From Chrysoporthe austroafricana (lineage: Eukaryota > Ascomycota > Sordariomycetes > Diaporthales > Cryphonectriaceae), in the NCBI GenBank assembly GCA_001051155.2, contig JYIP02000001.1, forward strand, positions 310,001 to 374,000: a stretch of 64,000 bases of DNA. Direction: 5' to 3'. Made by a program: the position numbers and the translations under genes. Position 1 is the stretch's first letter. Every line of letters starts with the position of its first letter. This document shows, piece by piece, positions 11,001 through 21,439 of this stretch. The notes beneath the pieces are model-generated. The model ran no database searches. It saw only the letters and a program-made list of their open reading frames with translations, and was not told the origin of the DNA.

Positions 11001-12985
11001 CTAGAAGCTGCAGCTTTCGCCCAGCAAATGTACGAGACCTCGACTCTTACCCTGCAGATGTTTGTCAGCTGCGGTGGTATCTCAGTGCTTGCTGGCTTCC
11101 TGGATGAGGACTATGATATATCGCGAGACCTAGTACTCATCGGCGTCAACGGCATCTGGAGGGTATTCGAGCTTCAAGGGCCTACCCCGAGGAACGACTT
11201 CTGCCGCCTCTTTTCGAAAGCGAAGGTGCTTGATCCGTTGGCTGAGATTCTTCATAGAGTGCTGGATCCGGACGATAGGGATGAGCTCTCCGAGTTCATT
11301 GAGGGACGCATCGTGAACCTTTTCCTCATGTTTTCGCAGGCTGATTCTGAAGTCAAGGAGCTCATTGCTGATCGTGCAGTTATCAAGAGTACGTGACATA
11401 TCATTTTCCTGTCACTTTCACTGCCATACTAACGTTGACCGCCTATACAGCTGTATTAAGGGATCTGCAGACCATGACGCCTATGCACCAGATCACCATG
11501 CTCAAGTTCATCAAGAACCTCTCGAGTCTCCAAACCACCGTTGAGGTCCTTCACTCGGCCGACGCTATTGAATACTTGATTGCTTTACTAGAGAAGAGTC
11601 TCAAGAAGAATCAGCACCATTTCAGGGAGATCTCTAATCAGGTCCTGAACACCATGTTTAACCTGTGCCGACTGAGCAAGGAACGACAAGAGTCAGCAGC
11701 AACACTAGGCATCGTGCCACTGCTCCTGAAGATCATGAGAACCGACCGGCCTCCCAAAGAGTTTGCCCTGCCCATTCTCTGCGATATGGCACACTCTGGA
11801 AGCAAAGGCCGTCGGTCGCTATGGCAGAATAAGGGCTTAGATTTTTACGTGTCGCTGCTCGCGGATCAATATTGGCAGACCACTGCTCTAGATGCCATCC
11901 TCGTTTGGCTGCAAGAGGAGACTGCCAAGGTCGAGGCTCACCTCCTCGGCGGCAGTTTCACTTCTGCTATTCTATCCTGCTTCAGCGTCACCAAAGGCAA
12001 TGCCTTTGCGTCCTTCGATCCTACCCTCCTCGAGCCTCTTCTCAAGCTTCTTCGATTGAGCCCAGCTCTTTCGTCCTCACTAGCCAAGCCCGAGATATAT
12101 GTCGGTATAGCGGCAAAGCTGGCCCACAAGAAACCCGTTGTCCGGTTGAACCTACTTCGTCTTGTCCGGACTATTCTGGATATGTGCGAGCCTGATATGG
12201 GCATCAACACCGTCGGAGGCGGTGCTCAGTTGCAGGCTCTCTTTGAAGCCATTCAGATGCTGGAGAAGGATCCGGCCGTCCTAGTCAGGAACCTCGCGCT
12301 CGAGATCACCAAGAAGCATATCGAGGGCGACTACTTCGAAGTGAAATCTGTCGGCAATGGGTCCAATAGAGGCCACGAGTCTAACCGCTCTGGTTCTGGC
12401 AATTCCCGACGCCCCATCAGGTACATCACGCCACCCAGTCGAAGTTTGGCATCCTCTGGGCCAGGCAACCCAATGACGCCCACCCACCCGCAAATCCGGC
12501 ACACTGAGTCCGAGTCTGCCGTTCACCAAATTGCACACACACCTAGACGGACTCAGGTCATCCAACAAGACGCCATGTATCAGCGTCCGCGGAGCAGAGA
12601 CGGCGGGTTGATGTCCCCTGGTGTCTCATCACCTAGACGCGCGAGCGGCGAAACAGGAACACCGGTCCGAAGCAGATTGCCTAGAGGATCGGTCTCGTAC
12701 ATACGGCCGGGTACTTCCACCGGTGGTCACCCTCCTCCGCTGCACCATGGACGTTCTGAAAGCTCTCTGTCGAATAAGGAGAACACAGGCTCAGGGCGCA
12801 CGTATGCCGTTGGTGGTAGCGCTAGTAATTTAGGAGAGTCGCTTGAACCGCCGCGATCGCCGGCAGTGATCAGGGAGCGCGCTTCCATGGCAATGATGAA
12901 GAGGCGAGGTAGTCGGGTACCGAGCTCCGAGATCAAGTTTGTCAATGGCAGCAGAGATATTTCGGGAGAATCCAAGTGGTCTTAG
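8074..12985 (+). CDS. sepH: Septation initiation protein kinase SepH (Cdc7-like)
   Basis: Orthologue of Aspergillus sepH and fission yeast cdc7, the STE-type kinase that starts septation through the septation initiation network at spindle poles and septa. Eight exons: 8074..8238, 8351..8485, 8562..8656, 8719..9157, 9220..10113, 10180..10842, 10899..11388 and 11451..12985, giving 1471 residues. The kinase domain (about 57-308) is complete: glycine loop GKGAFGSV, Lys84 in [12 protein letters not shown] with Asp177, Asp195 in DFG, and [11 protein letters not shown] Ser-rich linker follows, then a long helical ARM-like region (about 700-1240) and a disordered basic tail. The 66-nt intron 10114-10179 is in frame, so retention would add 22 residues. 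The exon 3 donor is unusual (GTCCGC), but both neighbouring phases demand it. The start gives the family N-terminus ending DPGLKDY. Confidence 0.93.
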
Positions 12986-13145
12986 GATGACCGCACTGGA
13001 GAAAAACAACCGACCCGCCCAGGGACGGCTGGAAGTCAAAAGAAACCAGGCCAAGGAGAGGAGGGGAAATTCCCTCGGAGTGGTTGACGCTCCGACAGCA
13101 TGCCCACAGGGCCACACCGCCATTTTGTTCCCGCAGCAACAGAGC

Positions 13146-14567
13146 ATGGCCAGATTTCGAGAGTCTTGCGACGCCTGCCAGAGCATCAAGGTGAGGTGCA
13201 GCCGGGATAAGCCCGCTTGTCACCGATGCTCAAGGAACAGCCTTGATTGTGTATACTCTCCGGTGCGCCGCCTGGGTAGACCGAAGCGGCGGCCTGGACC
13301 ATCACCGCAGGCGACCGTCCTCCCGCCAAACGTGCGAGATCATGAATCCCCAGCGGCTCTGCTCCCGGATCGCGCTGACAGCGCACAAAAAGACACGTTA
13401 CTCGTGTCTTCGGGGGATTACGCATTAGGCAGCGAGGCGCGCGGGTCGGGGCAGCCCACGCCGGCGGCCGTGGCAGTTGCGAAAAGCCCGCGAGACGGAG
13501 ATACGACGGTAGGCGGAGGAGTGCAATCTTCAACGAGTTTGGGGTCCAAGCACAGCAGCAGTCAGGCTGGCGATCAATCTGGAACCACTTTGGCAGGCCA
13601 AGGCAGCACGACGCCCTTCGTAGGTGGTGGGTCCGAGGCAGACAATCTGCAGGGCTCGTCCCTTCATCAAACACCGTTGCTGCCGAGTTGCTTGTCGACT
13701 TCACCAAGCGAGCTCCATCTGCAGTCTTCGATCGGTCAGGCTACTGGAGACAATCCAAGGCAGACAAACCCTAGCGGGCAGCTACTCGCTGCAGTGCCTC
13801 AAGACTCGGCAGATACTGGCAAGTCCGGTCAAATTTCTTGCTACCTAGCTGTGCTTCAACGCCTCACGCGACTGGAGCAATCCCTCGAGGCAGCTTCACC
13901 GCCGCCAGGCCTCGACGTGGTGCTATCCGCAGAGCAAGATTTGCGAGAGCTGAAGGAGCGCATTCTCGCCTGTCGAGGCCATAATGGCCACAACGGTCCT
14001 ACGCTCGAAGGCAATGGTGATCGGGGCTGTTCCGAATCACACGGCTCAAGCCTGCTCGTCCTCACCCTGCTAGCTGATCGTGTAATAAGTCTTTTTGAGG
14101 AGCTTTTCCAACGGGCTGCCATCGATTCTCACGGACAGAGCATGGCAGTGCGTGCTGCACTCACACCCTGGGCCCACGAAATTGCACGGGAGTCAGGACA
14201 CATCAGTCAGCGGCGGCTTGAGCGCTCATTACGCAGCTCGTTCCCGTGCAGCATCAACTGCCCGGTGCCCGAGGCGAACTGCGGCTTGGTCTTTGGCCAT
14301 TATGTAGTGGATGCTGAAGTCAAGAGCCGGGTCATGAAGCGCCTTCTTACTCGACGCATTCGAGGCTTTGAGGCGACGGTTGAACATCTGGCGCAGCATT
14401 TGACAGATCGCGGGAGATGGGCTCAGACGGACAGAGAACAAGGGAGTATGCTTCTGGGCCACGTGAGGAGTGGCCAGGCTTCCTTCAGACTCGCGGCTCG
14501 AGATATAGTGAATAGTTTGCAGAGCCGCGTGGAATTGCTAGAAGGCAGATTAGAATTGGCGCAATAG
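13146..14567 (+). CDS. AflR-like Zn2Cys6 transcription factor
   Basis: Single exon, 473 residues. The N-terminus MARFRESCDACQ opens a perfect C-X2-C-X6-C-X6-C-X2-C-X6-C zinc cluster (residues 8-35), followed by a basic stretch (GRPKRRPG). The middle is Ser/Gln-rich. The C-terminal third has the AflR-type helical pattern: a Cys-containing helix with LTRLEQSLE, then LRELKERILACR, LLVLTLLADRVISLFEEL, and FGHYVVDAEVKSR before a last helix pair. AflR itself controls aflatoxin/sterigmatocystin genes; the target here is unknown. The frame stays open upstream into the sepH 3' end (to 12939). I chose the ATG at 13146 because it sits immediately before the zinc cluster and is the normal N-terminus for the family. 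Only 160 nt separate it from the sepH stop. Confidence 0.85.
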   Translation: MARFRESCDACQSIKVRCSRDKPACHRCSRNSLDCVYSPVRRLGRPKRRPGPSPQATVLPPNVRDHESPAALLPDRADSAQKDTLLVSSGDYALGSEARGSGQPTPAAVAVAKSPRDGDTTVGGGVQSSTSLGSKHSSSQAGDQSGTTLAGQGSTTPFVGGGSEADNLQGSSLHQTPLLPSCLSTSPSELHLQSSIGQATGDNPRQTNPSGQLLAAVPQDSADTGKSGQISCYLAVLQRLTRLEQSLEAASPPPGLDVVLSAEQDLRELKERILACRGHNGHNGPTLEGNGDRGCSESHGSSLLVLTLLADRVISLFEELFQRAAIDSHGQSMAVRAALTPWAHEIARESGHISQRRLERSLRSSFPCSINCPVPEANCGLVFGHYVVDAEVKSRVMKRLLTRRIRGFEATVEHLAQHLTDRGRWAQTDREQGSMLLGHVRSGQASFRLAARDIVNSLQSRVELLEGRLELAQ

Positions 14568-14626
14568 AACTTGGCTTTCTACCCAGGCTTCTATCAACCG
14601 CCCCACGGCCTACCCGGAAAATACAC

Positions 14627-15304
14627 TTAGGACCCTGTTCCAAATATGTTCATCCGCCCCAAAAGTCTCAGGAGTCTACTGGAAACTGTGGCAAGCCTGA
14701 ATCGTCCTGTGCTGGCATCAAAATCTCCTCTAAGGCTAGGGTCGCCCAGGTCTTTTTCGATGTCATGGAGTACCTCGCCCAAAAGTCGCAAGGAATACCG
14801 CAAAGCTTCATGACCGACCATTGCCGTCTCCTCCGCATCCAGCATGTGAGCTCCAAGATAGGTCGGATATTCAATGGCAGCTGTCGTTTGGCTGCCAGCG
14901 GCGCTGATCTGCCTGTCACTGGCACCATCATTGCTCGTGGGCCATGGACAGCTAGCGGTAGCACCATCGTTCTTAGCATTGGCAGTGAGAGCTCTGAGAG
15001 ACTCGGTACAGATCTCGAACATGCCAACGGGGTGGTCAATCGTCTCGACCATGTTCTGCAACATCGCGGTATCCAGGTGAGCATCAGCGCCGGGGCATCC
15101 GTTCACAGACTCCCAATTGCAGACGAGAAACCGTCCAGCGCAGAGCACATCATCCAGCCGAATCATATTGCTGTTGATAGGCGGCGTCGGTATGTCATCG
15201 TTGCCGCGTGTCAGAGAAAAAGGGTCGCTCTTCTGAATGGCATTGACAATACGTAGCGTGTCAGCCTCGCAAGTGCATCCGGTTGGCGATTGGGGCGAAT
15301 CCAT
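14627..15304 (-). CDS. Stand-alone AflR-type C-terminal domain protein (no zinc cluster)
   Basis: One exon, 225 residues, ATG at 15304. The order of elements matches the C-terminal half of AflR-type regulators: a Cys-rich opening (CTCEADTLRIVNAI), then IRLDDVLCAGRF with a Trp and Cys before a long helix, FEICTESLRALT, LGAHMLDAEETAM, and a final RLLGEVLHDIEKDL helix. There is no Zn2Cys6 cluster in it. The roughly 500 nt upstream on the minus strand contain no cysteine cluster either. It converges on the AflR-like gene (stops 59 nt apart). It may be a truncated regulator, a pseudogene or a dominant-negative partner. Family resemblance is by remembered pattern, not alignment. Confidence 0.6.
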   Translation of the reverse strand: MDSPQSPTGCTCEADTLRIVNAIQKSDPFSLTRGNDDIPTPPINSNMIRLDDVLCAGRFLVCNWESVNGCPGADAHLDTAMLQNMVETIDHPVGMFEICTESLRALTANAKNDGATASCPWPTSNDGASDRQISAAGSQTTAAIEYPTYLGAHMLDAEETAMVGHEALRYSLRLLGEVLHDIEKDLGDPSLRGDFDASTGRFRLATVSSRLLRLLGRMNIFGTGS

Positions 15305-15815
15305 TTGTGGTGCCTGACTGCAGCGTGTTGATAGCTCTCAAGTCTAGTCGCTCTTGTGTTTCGTCGTATAGAAATTCGTGAGATTGATATTTAGACATCG
15401 GGCACTTTGACATTGGCCGGGTACTTTCGTAGCCGGGTATTTTCAAGAAGTGGGTACGGGTAATTCTAAAGCTCTAACTCCATTACAAATTCTCTTCACA
15501 GCAGCGTTGTAAAGGGGTAATTTTTCTGGAATCCAGGACTCATGAGCGCCGGGTAGTTTCTTGAACCCAGTGTAGCTGCTTTAATTCTCTCCTGCAATTT
15601 CTTGTTCTTCTCTGTCGTGAATATAGATAGGCCAGGTGGCCTTATCGATCTGAGAGTCGAGATTGTTGTGCAACTACAATCGCCCTAAGCCATGCGTAGT
15701 CTTCAGGTTATTCTTACCACCTAAGGAATTTGCTTCTTCCATTTTGATTGTCAGTTGAGTAACGTTTGCCAGACGGTATAGGTACCGCTTGCCAATATTT
15801 TCAATATTGCTCAAA
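15305..15815. promoter_or_regulatory. Shared upstream region of the 15304 and 15816 genes
   Basis: A 0.5 kb AT-richer gap between divergent starts; it would be the joint promoter of the stand-alone AflR-type protein and the exporter. No zinc-cluster coding sequence is present on either strand. The short minus-strand frame at 15261-15446 has no motif and overlaps the start region. No palindromic AflR-type TCG-N5-CGA site was recognised. Confidence 0.4.
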
Positions 15816-17864
15816 ATGGACAACACTTCCCTCGCCAGCCATGAAGGCCGAACATTCGTCAACGATAAGCCACCTAGTTCAGCTATGAACCACAAAGATG
15901 AAACATTACCTTCAGAAGAGAGCGTGTCCGGAATAGACTATCCTTCTGGCCTGACTATGACTCTTATTGTGGTGGGTCTCATGCTAAGTATGTTCTTGGT
16001 AGCGTTAGATGTGGTGAGTTCACGAGACACCCTGTTTCCCAAAGTCATACGAATCCCAATTCTTGATTTTAACTTGGCCTATACGACTTCTCAGAGCATC
16101 ATTTCCACAGCAATCCCTCGCATCACCTCCGATTTCAACAGCATGGACGACATCGGCTGGTACGGCAGCGCTTTCTTCTTGACATTAGCCAGCTTCCAAT
16201 CGATTTGGGGGAAAGCTTATAAGTTCTATTCGTTACGGCTCGTTTTCATCATGTCAATTGCGTTATTTGAATTAGGCAGTCTGGTCTGTGCCCTTGCCCC
16301 GAATAGCAAGGCGTTGATCATTGGGCGCGCCATACAGTGAGTGTTCTCAATTCGAAGGCCTATAGGGGTGGTGATGAGCATCGCTATGGAATTATCTTAG
16401 TGATCTATTAGCTTACGAGGCTAAAATACAGAGGTGCGGGTGGCGCTGGTCTCACTGGCGGCTGCTATACCATCGCTGCCTTTGTCGTCCGCCCAGCTCG
16501 AGTACCCACGGTCATCGGCTTGCTTGGATCGACCTTCAGCCTTGCCAGTGTTGTAGGTCCACTCATAGGCGGCGTCTTTGCACAAACCGTTACTTGGCGA
16601 TGGTGCTTCTACATCAACCTTCCGATCGGGGGTGTTGCCGTCCTCACTGTTTTCCTTTTTCATACCCCAGAACATGCGAAAGCTCATACAGAAATGAGTG
16701 TCAAGGAAACGATCATCAACTTCGATCTTCCTGGTCTCATACTCCTCCTCGGAAGCCTCTTATGCTTCTTCCTAGCACTGCAGTGGGCTGGTGTCTACTT
16801 TCCCTGGAGTTCCGCGGCTATCATCGCGCTGCTCGTGCTCTGGGCGTGCCTGACAGGTGTTTGGCTCTGCTTCGAGTGGTACCAAGGAGAGAGAGCGTTG
16901 GTCGCTCCACGGATCGTTGCTAAGAGAGATCTTGCCGCTTGCTGTGCGTTCATTTTCTTGTGAGTGCCACGGTATTTACCCATGACAGCCCTCCATAGAA
17001 CCAAGGATGATTGCTCACATACTGCAGCCTGAATGCAGCGAACTTCTCTCGCTCATTTACAACCTCCCTATCTACTTTCAAGCTATTGCCGGGGACAACC
17101 CACTCACAAGCGGAATCAAAGTCATTCCCACCATTCTATCTACCTGTAAGCCTCCGCATTAACTCAGTAAAGATGAATCCAACACATCGACTGATCTTTT
17201 AATCCAGCCTTGAGTACCCTTGTCTCCTCCTCCATGGTCCATAGAGTTCAATGCTACCAGCCATTTCTACTCGTTGGAGCCATATTAGCAACCATCGGGA
17301 GCGGGCTAATATATACTTTTGATCTCAACACAAGCCTTGGCGCAGTCATTGGGTATCAAATCCTCTATGGCGTTGGCACTGGCATCTCGGTGCAGATCCC
17401 GGTAATCGTCGCTGGCGCCACCACATCACCAGAAGATCAAGCTGTCGCCTTGTCCACGGTGCTCTGTTAGTCTCTCCCGAGCTTACCTGCTATCACGTTT
17501 GTTAACCTTCGACGCAGTCTTCCAATTTGTCTCCGCCGCGTACGGTGTGGGCTCTACCGACGCGATCCTCAACAATATCATCCTGGAGAAGGCACCTATA
17601 TATATGGATGGTGTAGATGGGCAGGAAGTGCTCAGTGTCGGCGCAGCCAGCCTACAGACTGCCTTTGAGGGCAGTAAGCTCCGAGGAGCACACATAGCGT
17701 ACCTTGACGGGCTGCACGATAGCTGGGTCATGGCCTTATCTCTATTCGGCGTTACATTTCTCTGTGCGCTGGCTGTCAGGAGAGGTGGAAGGTTGTCTTC
17801 CAAACACGCCACGGACAAACGGGCCAGGGAGGAAGAGTTTGTGGCAAGACCGGCAGTGGCTTGA
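15816..17864 (+). CDS. MFS multidrug/toxin exporter, DHA2 (14-TM) type
   Basis: Six exons give one continuous frame of 559 residues: 15816..16013, 16095..16336, 16432..16959, 17039..17145, 17208..17465 and 17518..17864. The sequence runs through the DHA2 landmarks: TM1 ending in FLVALDV followed by [21 protein letters not shown], the GRAIQGAGGAG motif, [24 protein letters not shown], and late helices [10 protein letters not shown] and [12 protein letters not shown]. Proton-driven export of drugs or a secondary metabolite across the plasma membrane is the family role; AflT-type pumps are relatives. One junction is odd. The acceptor at 17027 restores the expected residues (LNAANF) but shifts frame, whereas the next AG at 17038 keeps frame and loses them. 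It lies next to two AflR-type genes. Confidence 0.82.
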
Positions 17865-18145
17865 TTTCACTTCTCCGACTTACGAACACAATTGTCTGGG
17901 GAGGGTTCAAAGATGGGGCAAATATGTGCTCATCGTTTCCTTGACGGTTGTGATGCTGTCAGCGTTCGGGAAGTGTGAGTACATGGACTCAGGACACAGC
18001 AATGCAACGGGCGACCACCTCGACACAATCTTCATGCCATGTACATGACCTGAATCATCGATTCCTCTGGAATCGTTTCGTATTAGACCTCGTCATTATA
18101 TACAAGTCAAACGCTGAATCTTACAGCCTGACATGGCCAGACCCA

Positions 18146-19601
18146 TCAGGGTGATTCAGCCTCACCGGTCAGCGCTTGGAGACATCCATCGTATGCGGCC
18201 TTCTTGACCAGAGGGGTATCAGCGCCACCCGGCTGTAAGAATAGATCTGCATAACCTTCACCGGCGAACGTGCCCGGGATCCAGGAGTAGGTATCTGCAA
18301 CCAGACATTAGAGAATTTTCTAAGTTCGAGGTCCAGTTTAGTCGCTCTCAAAAGAGGGCCTGGCGTCACTCACCATCAAAGTCCCAAACGGTGACACCAA
18401 CACAGCCGTCGACGTTGACGCAGGCAGCAACCGTGCTATAGTAGTCCTGGACCTGCTGTGCCTCAGTGGTGGCATTGGGGGGCAGGCTCAGCCTGACATC
18501 AAGCTCCGTGACGGCGACCTCGACGCCTAGCGTGGTAAAGGCGTTCATGTTGGCCTCCTGGGAGGCCTGGCTGGGCGTCTCGCCCTCGATGAAGTGAGAC
18601 TCGAGGCCTACCCCATCAATCTGGATGCCGCGCGCCTTGAGCTCCGAAACGAGGTTCTGAGCGGCGGTAGACTTGTCGCCGGCGTACTCGATATTGTAGT
18701 CGTTGTAGTATAGCTTAACCTTGAGGCCGTTCGCCCGGACGGCCTTGGTCGCGGCGTCAAAGGCCAGGAAGAAGTACTCGGGCCCGATGGTGTCGTACCA
18801 AAGGTTGCTAGAGAACGCCCCGGCGGGCGAGTCGCTCAGCGCCTCGTTGACGACGTCCCATGAGTAGCAGCGGTCTCCGAAGTGCTCGACGAGGTTGGTC
18901 ACGTGGTTAACCAGGACGGCGCTCAGTGTCTCGTTCGTCCAGTTGACGGCGGGGCTCGTGACCCAGTCAGGCAGCTGGTTGTACCAGATCAGGTTGTGGC
19001 AGCGCACGAGTTTCCCGCTGGCCTCGGCGAGGTCGAGGAAGTATTCACCGCCACTGTAGTTGAAGACGTTTTGCTCCGGCTCAGTATATTCGAACTGTGA
19101 TCGATATGTCAGCACACGCTGCTTGTTCGGAACGCGCTAACGAGAGCGACGAAAAAGGATGTCGGCCCCAACCTTCATGATGTTCGCCGGGGTGGCTCCG
19201 CCGAAATCGTATGTGTTGTTGAACTCAGCCATATAGTACATATTGGTCACCTCGCCCGTGCCTGGGATATCGGCAGCGGTCCCGAACCAGAGCTTGCCCG
19301 CAGCCTTAGCAGCATCGTTCAGACCGTAGCCGGTGGCAGCAGCGGTGGCTAGCAGGGTCGTTGTCGGGTTTGTGTTGCTAGCCGAAGACGACGTGGGCGT
19401 CACTGAGGTGGCGCTCGAGTATGATGTCGTTATAGAAGACGGTGATACTGAGCAGTCCGCTGAAGCAGTGACTGTCACAGTGACTGTCTGAGCTCCATAG
19501 CTATAATTGTGATGCGGCGAAGCCATCACCATAGCCTGCGTGGCCAAAAAACCACATATCAGGAACGATCGAGCAGGCATGGCGAATATACGGAAGTACA
19601 A
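18146..19601 (-). CDS. Secreted GH10 endo-1,4-beta-xylanase
   Basis: Cleaves internal beta-1,4 bonds of xylan outside the cell. Three exons, 19601..19173, 19094..18374 and 18294..18146, give 432 residues; starting at the second ATG (19580) gives 425. A signal peptide (hydrophobic core about SFLICGFLATQAMVMA) is followed by a Ser/Thr-rich segment with no CBM1 module. The GH10 barrel starts at GLNDAAKAAGKLWFGTA. The acid/base Glu227 lies in DVVNEA and the nucleophile Glu340 in VTELDV; HNLIWYNQLPDW and VWDFDDTYSWIPGTF are also present. All three exons join in phase. The intron 1 donor GTTGGG is weak but gives the family join MKFEYTEPEQNVF. Upstream DNA carries candidate XlnR and CreA sites. Confidence 0.95.
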
Positions 19602-21439
19602 GATACCTTGAATCCTTCACTAGAATATGAGGTTTGACGATTCCTCTGGGCGTGAGGTAAGAAAAATAAGAAGAGGCTGAAGTAAGTCTACATATACTTA
19701 GGTTGAGCTGTCTGTCTACGGCTAATTACTACGTAGGAAGTCCGAGGAAGAACTTCACTACATAGCCGATCGTGCCGGTGAAGACCACCATTGATCTGCT
19801 AAAGCACGTACAAAGTTGTCGGCTAATATGGAACGCACGTGGCTGGAATTTTCAGCAGGATCAAGAAGATCTCGCCTCGCAACAAGGTTAGGTGAGTATA
19901 GGCCCTGATGACTTCAAAATCTTGTCCATCCGGTACAATACCACGTCCCCGGCACTTAGTCTATGTCTCCCAGACCTAGATTATGCGGAGCCCCGCAGAG
20001 ACTAGGCCAGGAATGCACCCTCGTGGTTGGGGCAATGGCCAAGGTATGGTTAGATCCGCCGGAGAGGTGGTGAGCCGGCTAAATTCAGCAGCATTAGTGT
20101 GAGGCAGCTGGCAAGTTTTCCTTTGCGGCTCGCTTCTAACCACCCGGGCTGCCGGCTCGGACTGGGCAATATCTCGTGGCGTTGAAAAGGAGATGAGCTT
20201 TGCGTCTGTAGCCGGGTTAGCGGATTCCTCATCTCCTTGCCAAGCAGCGTGGGCAGCTTTATTCCAGGAAGACCAGATACTACGAGAACGGAGGAGAATA
20301 ATTAGCAGGAAACGTTTCGCAGTTAGGCAAGTTAAAGATATTACGCTGGCTATCGGGCAATGAATCGGCTGTCGTGCATATCAAGTTATTTTTGGCCAAC
20401 AGCATTATTTCCTGGTACACCTTACCTTTGATTTCCGAGAGTGCTAATTTTCTGTAATTTTTCTAGGTTTACCTCATGTTCTTCGATGGGGAACGAAGAT
20501 GTTGTCGTGCAACTCCCAAGTAAAGGATCACCACGTTCGACATCCTGCCTCGACGTGTGGGGCCTAGCCTGCTGTGAGACGTAGGTCGTAGACGCAAGGC
20601 CCTGCAATGAGCCTGAACGGATAGCAGGATATCCACAGGTGTTGATAATTACGTGTATTACGTTCATGAAAGATCGACATATATCTGACCTTTGCGACCA
20701 TCACGGAGGAAGACTCAATCGCTGTTACCTCGGGTGCGCAGACATGTTTGATTTACTTTCATTGATTCTGCATCTGCCTTCTCGACAGCTGACAGTGAAG
20801 AGAGAATCGATCGACCCGTGGTATCGCGCGCATAGACAAAAAAGATCTCGTAAGTAGCCAGGGACCGAAGACTATTCTCGGCGACGATCAGTCCCACAGA
20901 TGCCAACAGCCGCCGAACGCATGAACACCAAACGCTATGTGAGTGGGCCCGAGATCCGATGCCTTGCATATAAAATTATCAGCATCAGCTCTTACTTCAA
21001 CCTCCGCCTCCTTTCGTTGCTCTGTACGGCGCATACGTTTTTCTTTTCTTTTCTTTTTTTCTTTCTTTTGTTGGGCGGACCTCTGGGCGCATGTGCCATC
21101 AGCGCTCAACCTCCTGCACTGCCTCTTGAACAACATATGCAATCCCATCAACAAGCGACGTCGTACGCCGACTTATCTCTTGGGGACTGAAAGACCGTGG
21201 ACCTCTCTGAGCCCTTGAGTGAGCATCCAGTAGAGCAGCCCGGAGGGGCATGGCCTGGGACCAGAGAGCCTTTCTCAGGGTCATGTCGTATGGAATGATC
21301 TTCTGCGATGGCCTGTCATCTGTCAAACCATCAACCAACTCCGTTCGAATGGCTCCTTCAGCGATTTGGTGCCTTCGCTCTCTCGTTCAAAGCAATGTGC
21401 CTCGTTCCTCAGCTCATCCGAGATTGTGACTCCAGCCTC
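19602..21439. other. Intergenic between xylanase and ICE2 genes
   Basis: About 1.8 kb with no supportable gene. The first 0.5 kb upstream of the xylanase holds three GGCTAA motifs and several GC-box motifs. A T-rich stretch with T/C runs lies at about 21039-21071. The frames over 20900-21200 are low-complexity and show no family signature. Confidence 0.5.
19720..20083. promoter_or_regulatory. Candidate XlnR/Xyr1 and CreA site cluster upstream of xylanase
   Basis: Three copies of the XlnR core GGCTAA occur at 19720-19725, 19821-19826 and 20077-20083; the last is the full GGCTAAA consensus. They lie 119-480 nt upstream of the xylanase start. Motifs fitting the CreA consensus SYGGRG, on either strand, occur at 19947-19952, 19985-19990, 19991-19996 and 20059-20064. 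Induction by xylose through XlnR and repression by glucose through CreA is the known logic for fungal xylanase genes; binding here is inferred. Confidence 0.5.
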
